From: Propionibacteriaceae bacterium
GTDB lineage: Bacteria; Actinomycetota; Actinomycetes; Propionibacteriales; Propionibacteriaceae
Length of the DNA: 7,480 bases
Assembly (NCBI GenBank): GCA_031287505.1
Contig: JAITSW010000223.1
Coordinates: 1-7,480 of the forward strand
Direction: 5' to 3'
Shown: positions 5,699 through 7,480 of the stretch, piece by piece
Layout: every line of letters starts with the position of its first letter
How positions within the stretch are numbered: position 1 is the stretch's first letter
The notes under the pieces: generated by a model
Database searches by the model: none
What the model was told of the DNA's origin: nothing
What the model saw: the letters and a program-made list of their open reading frames with translations, nothing else
Made by a program: the position numbers and the translations under genes

Positions 5699-7273
5699 TT
5701 GATAAAGCTGGCTGCTGACGTTGTTGTTATCGGCGGTGGGGCTACGGGCGCGGGTGTGCTTCGGGATGCGGCGATGCGCGGTTTCACGGCGATTCTGGTT
5801 GAGCGCGGCGACCTGGGGCACGGCACCTCGGCGCGCTTCCATGGCTTGTTGCATTCGGGTGGCCGCTACGTGGTGGCAGATCCAGAGTCTGGCGCTGAAT
5901 GTGCGCGCGAGAACGCCATCGTCAGCCGGATAAATGCTGACGCCGTCGAAAGGACCGGCGGCTTTTTCGTCTCCCTTGCCGGTGATGATCCGGAATTCCC
6001 AGACAAATTCTTGACCGGAGCGGCTATCGCGAAGATGCCGCACCAAGAGATCTCGGTGGCCCAAGCCCTGCGCCGCGAACCTCGGCTGAATCCCAATCTG
6101 CAGCGGGTGATGGAAGTCGAAGACGGGACGGTCGACGGCTGGCAGTTGATCTGGGGGGTTATCCGTTCTGCCGAACTCTATGGGGCAAAAGCTTTGACGT
6201 ACACCGAAGTGGTCGACATTGAAACTGCAAATGGCCTCGTGCAAGCCGTCAAGTGCGTCAATCGCAAGACCGGTGAAGATGTCGTCATCGATACCAACTT
6301 CGTCATCAACGCCGCCGGGCCGTGGGCGGGACATATCGCCAACCTGGCCAACTGCCCAGATGTGAGGGTTGTCCCCGGACGGGGTGTGATGATCGCCATG
6401 AACCACCGCCTCGTAAACACCGTTGTCAACCGGCTGGTCAAACCCGCCGACGGCGACATTTTGGTACCGGTGCATACGGTTTGCGTCATCGGGACTACCG
6501 ACGTGAAAGTCGAGAGCCCAGACGATTTAGAGCTTCCGCGCGCTGAAGTGCAGCACATGCTTTCCGCAGGCGAAGAGCTGATCCCGGGATTTAGGCAGCA
6601 GCGCGCGACTCATGCCTGGTCGGGGGCTCGTCCCTTAGTTTTGGATGATCGGGTAGCTGGCACCGACACCCGGCACATGTCGCGCGGAATGGCGATCTTA
6701 GACCACCAAGCGCGCGACGGCCTCTCGGGCATGCTCACGATTTCGGGCGGCAAACTCACCACTTACCGGTTGATGGCGGAAAACATCGTCGACGTCATGT
6801 GTCACCAGCTTGGTGGGGAAAGGCTCTGTGCCACTGATAAAGAAGCTGTTCCGGGTTCCCAAGAAGGTCACAACTACTTGGTGACACACCGGTTGCGTGA
6901 ACGCGAGGAGGATCGTCTCGAAGATCAAATCCTGTGTGAATGCGAGTTGATGAGCCGTAAGCAGTTCACCGATCTGCTGGCTGAGCAGCCGGACGCCTCC
7001 TTTGACGATCTGCGGCGGCAGTTGCGCATCGGCATGGGTCCTTGCCAGGGTGGCTTTTGCTCGGTGCGGGTAACTGGCGTTGCCTGTGAGAGTGGGAGTT
7101 TCTCAGCCGATCGGGCGACGGCCGCGCTGCGCCTGTTCCTAAGGAATCGCTGGGTAGGCTTGTGGCCAATTCTCTACGGCGATCAGTTGCGCCAAGCCGC
7201 CCTAGATAACTGGATGATTGCCGGGACGTTGGATGTCGAGCATCTACCCGAGAGTTCGGAGGTGGTGTTGTGA
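5699..7273 (+). CDS. glpA: Anaerobic glycerol-3-phosphate dehydrogenase subunit A (FAD-dependent)
   Basis: This is the catalytic flavoprotein of the GlpABC complex, oxidising sn-glycerol 3-phosphate to dihydroxyacetone phosphate and passing electrons to the quinone pool at the inner face of the membrane. From the TTG at 5699 it is 524 aa. The FAD-binding Rossmann motif and GlpD/GlpA signature are at 11-28 (IGGGATGAGVLRDAAMRG), HGTSARFHGLLHSGGRY at 41-57 and the second signature GGKLTTYRLMA at 350-360. After about residue 405 comes a BFD-like domain with four cysteines as C-x-C (C413, C415) and C-x4-C (C449, C454), expected to hold an iron-sulfur cluster. That domain separates GlpA from aerobic GlpD. 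It overlaps glpB by 4 nt, implying translational coupling. No defects are seen. It starts 168 bp after the regulator. Confidence 0.96.
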   Translation: MIKLAADVVVIGGGATGAGVLRDAAMRGFTAILVERGDLGHGTSARFHGLLHSGGRYVVADPESGAECARENAIVSRINADAVERTGGFFVSLAGDDPEFPDKFLTGAAIAKMPHQEISVAQALRREPRLNPNLQRVMEVEDGTVDGWQLIWGVIRSAELYGAKALTYTEVVDIETANGLVQAVKCVNRKTGEDVVIDTNFVINAAGPWAGHIANLANCPDVRVVPGRGVMIAMNHRLVNTVVNRLVKPADGDILVPVHTVCVIGTTDVKVESPDDLELPRAEVQHMLSAGEELIPGFRQQRATHAWSGARPLVLDDRVAGTDTRHMSRGMAILDHQARDGLSGMLTISGGKLTTYRLMAENIVDVMCHQLGGERLCATDKEAVPGSQEGHNYLVTHRLREREEDRLEDQILCECELMSRKQFTDLLAEQPDASFDDLRRQLRIGMGPCQGGFCSVRVTGVACESGSFSADRATAALRLFLRNRWVGLWPILYGDQLRQAALDNWMIAGTLDVEHLPESSEVVL

Positions 7274-7480
7274 AGACGGTAATAGTAATCGGTGCCGGGA
7301 TTTCCGGTTTGGTATCCGCGATCGCGCTGGCCAAGCAGGGCAAACAGGTCACCCTGATCTCCAAGGGCATTGGCGGGATCCAGCTCTCACAGGGCACGGT
7401 GGACATCTACGGGTACGGGCCGCAACGGGTAGCCGAACCGCTCAAAGCTTTGGCCAACATACCCCCAGCACATCCATACG
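7270..7480 (+). CDS. glpB: Anaerobic glycerol-3-phosphate dehydrogenase subunit B (N-terminal part; cut by window edge)
   Basis: The GTG at 7270 begins a frame open to the window end, giving 70 codons. It starts KTVIVIGAGISGLVSAIALA, with the GxGxxG dinucleotide-binding motif at about 8-13, followed by GIQLSQGTVDIYGY (about 42-55), a stretch typical of GlpB. GlpB is a flavoprotein that with GlpA forms the soluble part of the complex, and GlpC anchors it to the membrane. The GTG overlaps the glpA stop (GTGA), and GGAGG at 7258-7262 inside glpA lies 7 nt upstream. The rest of the gene, and probably glpC, is outside the window. Confidence 0.94.
   Translation, partial: MKTVIVIGAGISGLVSAIALAKQGKQVTLISKGIGGIQLSQGTVDIYGYGPQRVAEPLKALANIPPAHPY

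Noticed and set aside
5504..6475. 323-codon open frame on the minus strand opposite glpA
   Set aside because: It lies antisense to a clear glpA gene, has low-complexity composition typical of a codon shadow, and shows no recognisable domain.

Overview
The window most resembles a facultatively anaerobic actinomycete. Clues are moderately high GC, several GTG/TTG starts, a glpF-glpK pair beside a SorC-type regulator, and an anaerobic-type GlpA/GlpB glycerol-3-phosphate dehydrogenase. A member of Actinomycetaceae or a neighbouring family is plausible. This is inference from gene content and style; no rRNA or marker gene is present to settle it.

Region 1 (1-1772) is a divergent type II restriction-modification system. 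On the minus strand, cut off by the window start, is the N-terminal 135 codons of an Eco47II-family restriction endonuclease (predicted target GGNCC). On the plus strand is a complete C5-cytosine methyltransferase that carries an extra N-terminal MerR/excisionase-like helix-turn-helix. The gap of about 70 bp between them contains a 26-bp imperfect palindrome that runs into the methyltransferase start codon. A self-regulating methyltransferase that sets the timing of both genes is the simplest reading. AGA/AGG and ATA codons are more frequent here than in the glp genes, consistent with horizontal acquisition.

Region 2 (1773-1925) is a convergent gap with a strong hairpin, probably the terminator for the glp genes that come in on the minus strand.

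Region 3 (1926-4328) holds glpK and, upstream of it, glpF, both on the minus strand: glycerol uptake and phosphorylation. The 123-bp gap between them contains a 12-bp-stem hairpin and a separate 15-bp palindrome.

Region 4 (4329-5530) is the divergent control region, with several small dyads and a direct repeat, followed by a plus-strand SorC/DeoR-type effector-binding repressor. A perfect 14-bp palindrome sits just ahead of its start codon.

Region 5 (5531-7480) contains glpA and the first 70 codons of glpB on the plus strand, overlapping by 4 nt; glpC would be expected just beyond the window. Together regions 3-5 form a glycerol catabolism unit: GlpF imports glycerol, GlpK makes sn-glycerol 3-phosphate, and GlpAB(C) oxidises it to dihydroxyacetone phosphate, passing electrons to the membrane quinone pool. 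The SorC-type protein probably senses a phosphorylated intermediate.

The most novel-looking element is the palindrome plus HTH-methyltransferase pairing in the restriction-modification system. The second is the SorC-type regulator with its own palindrome in a glycerol locus, where GlpR, GlpP or GylR types are the textbook regulators.
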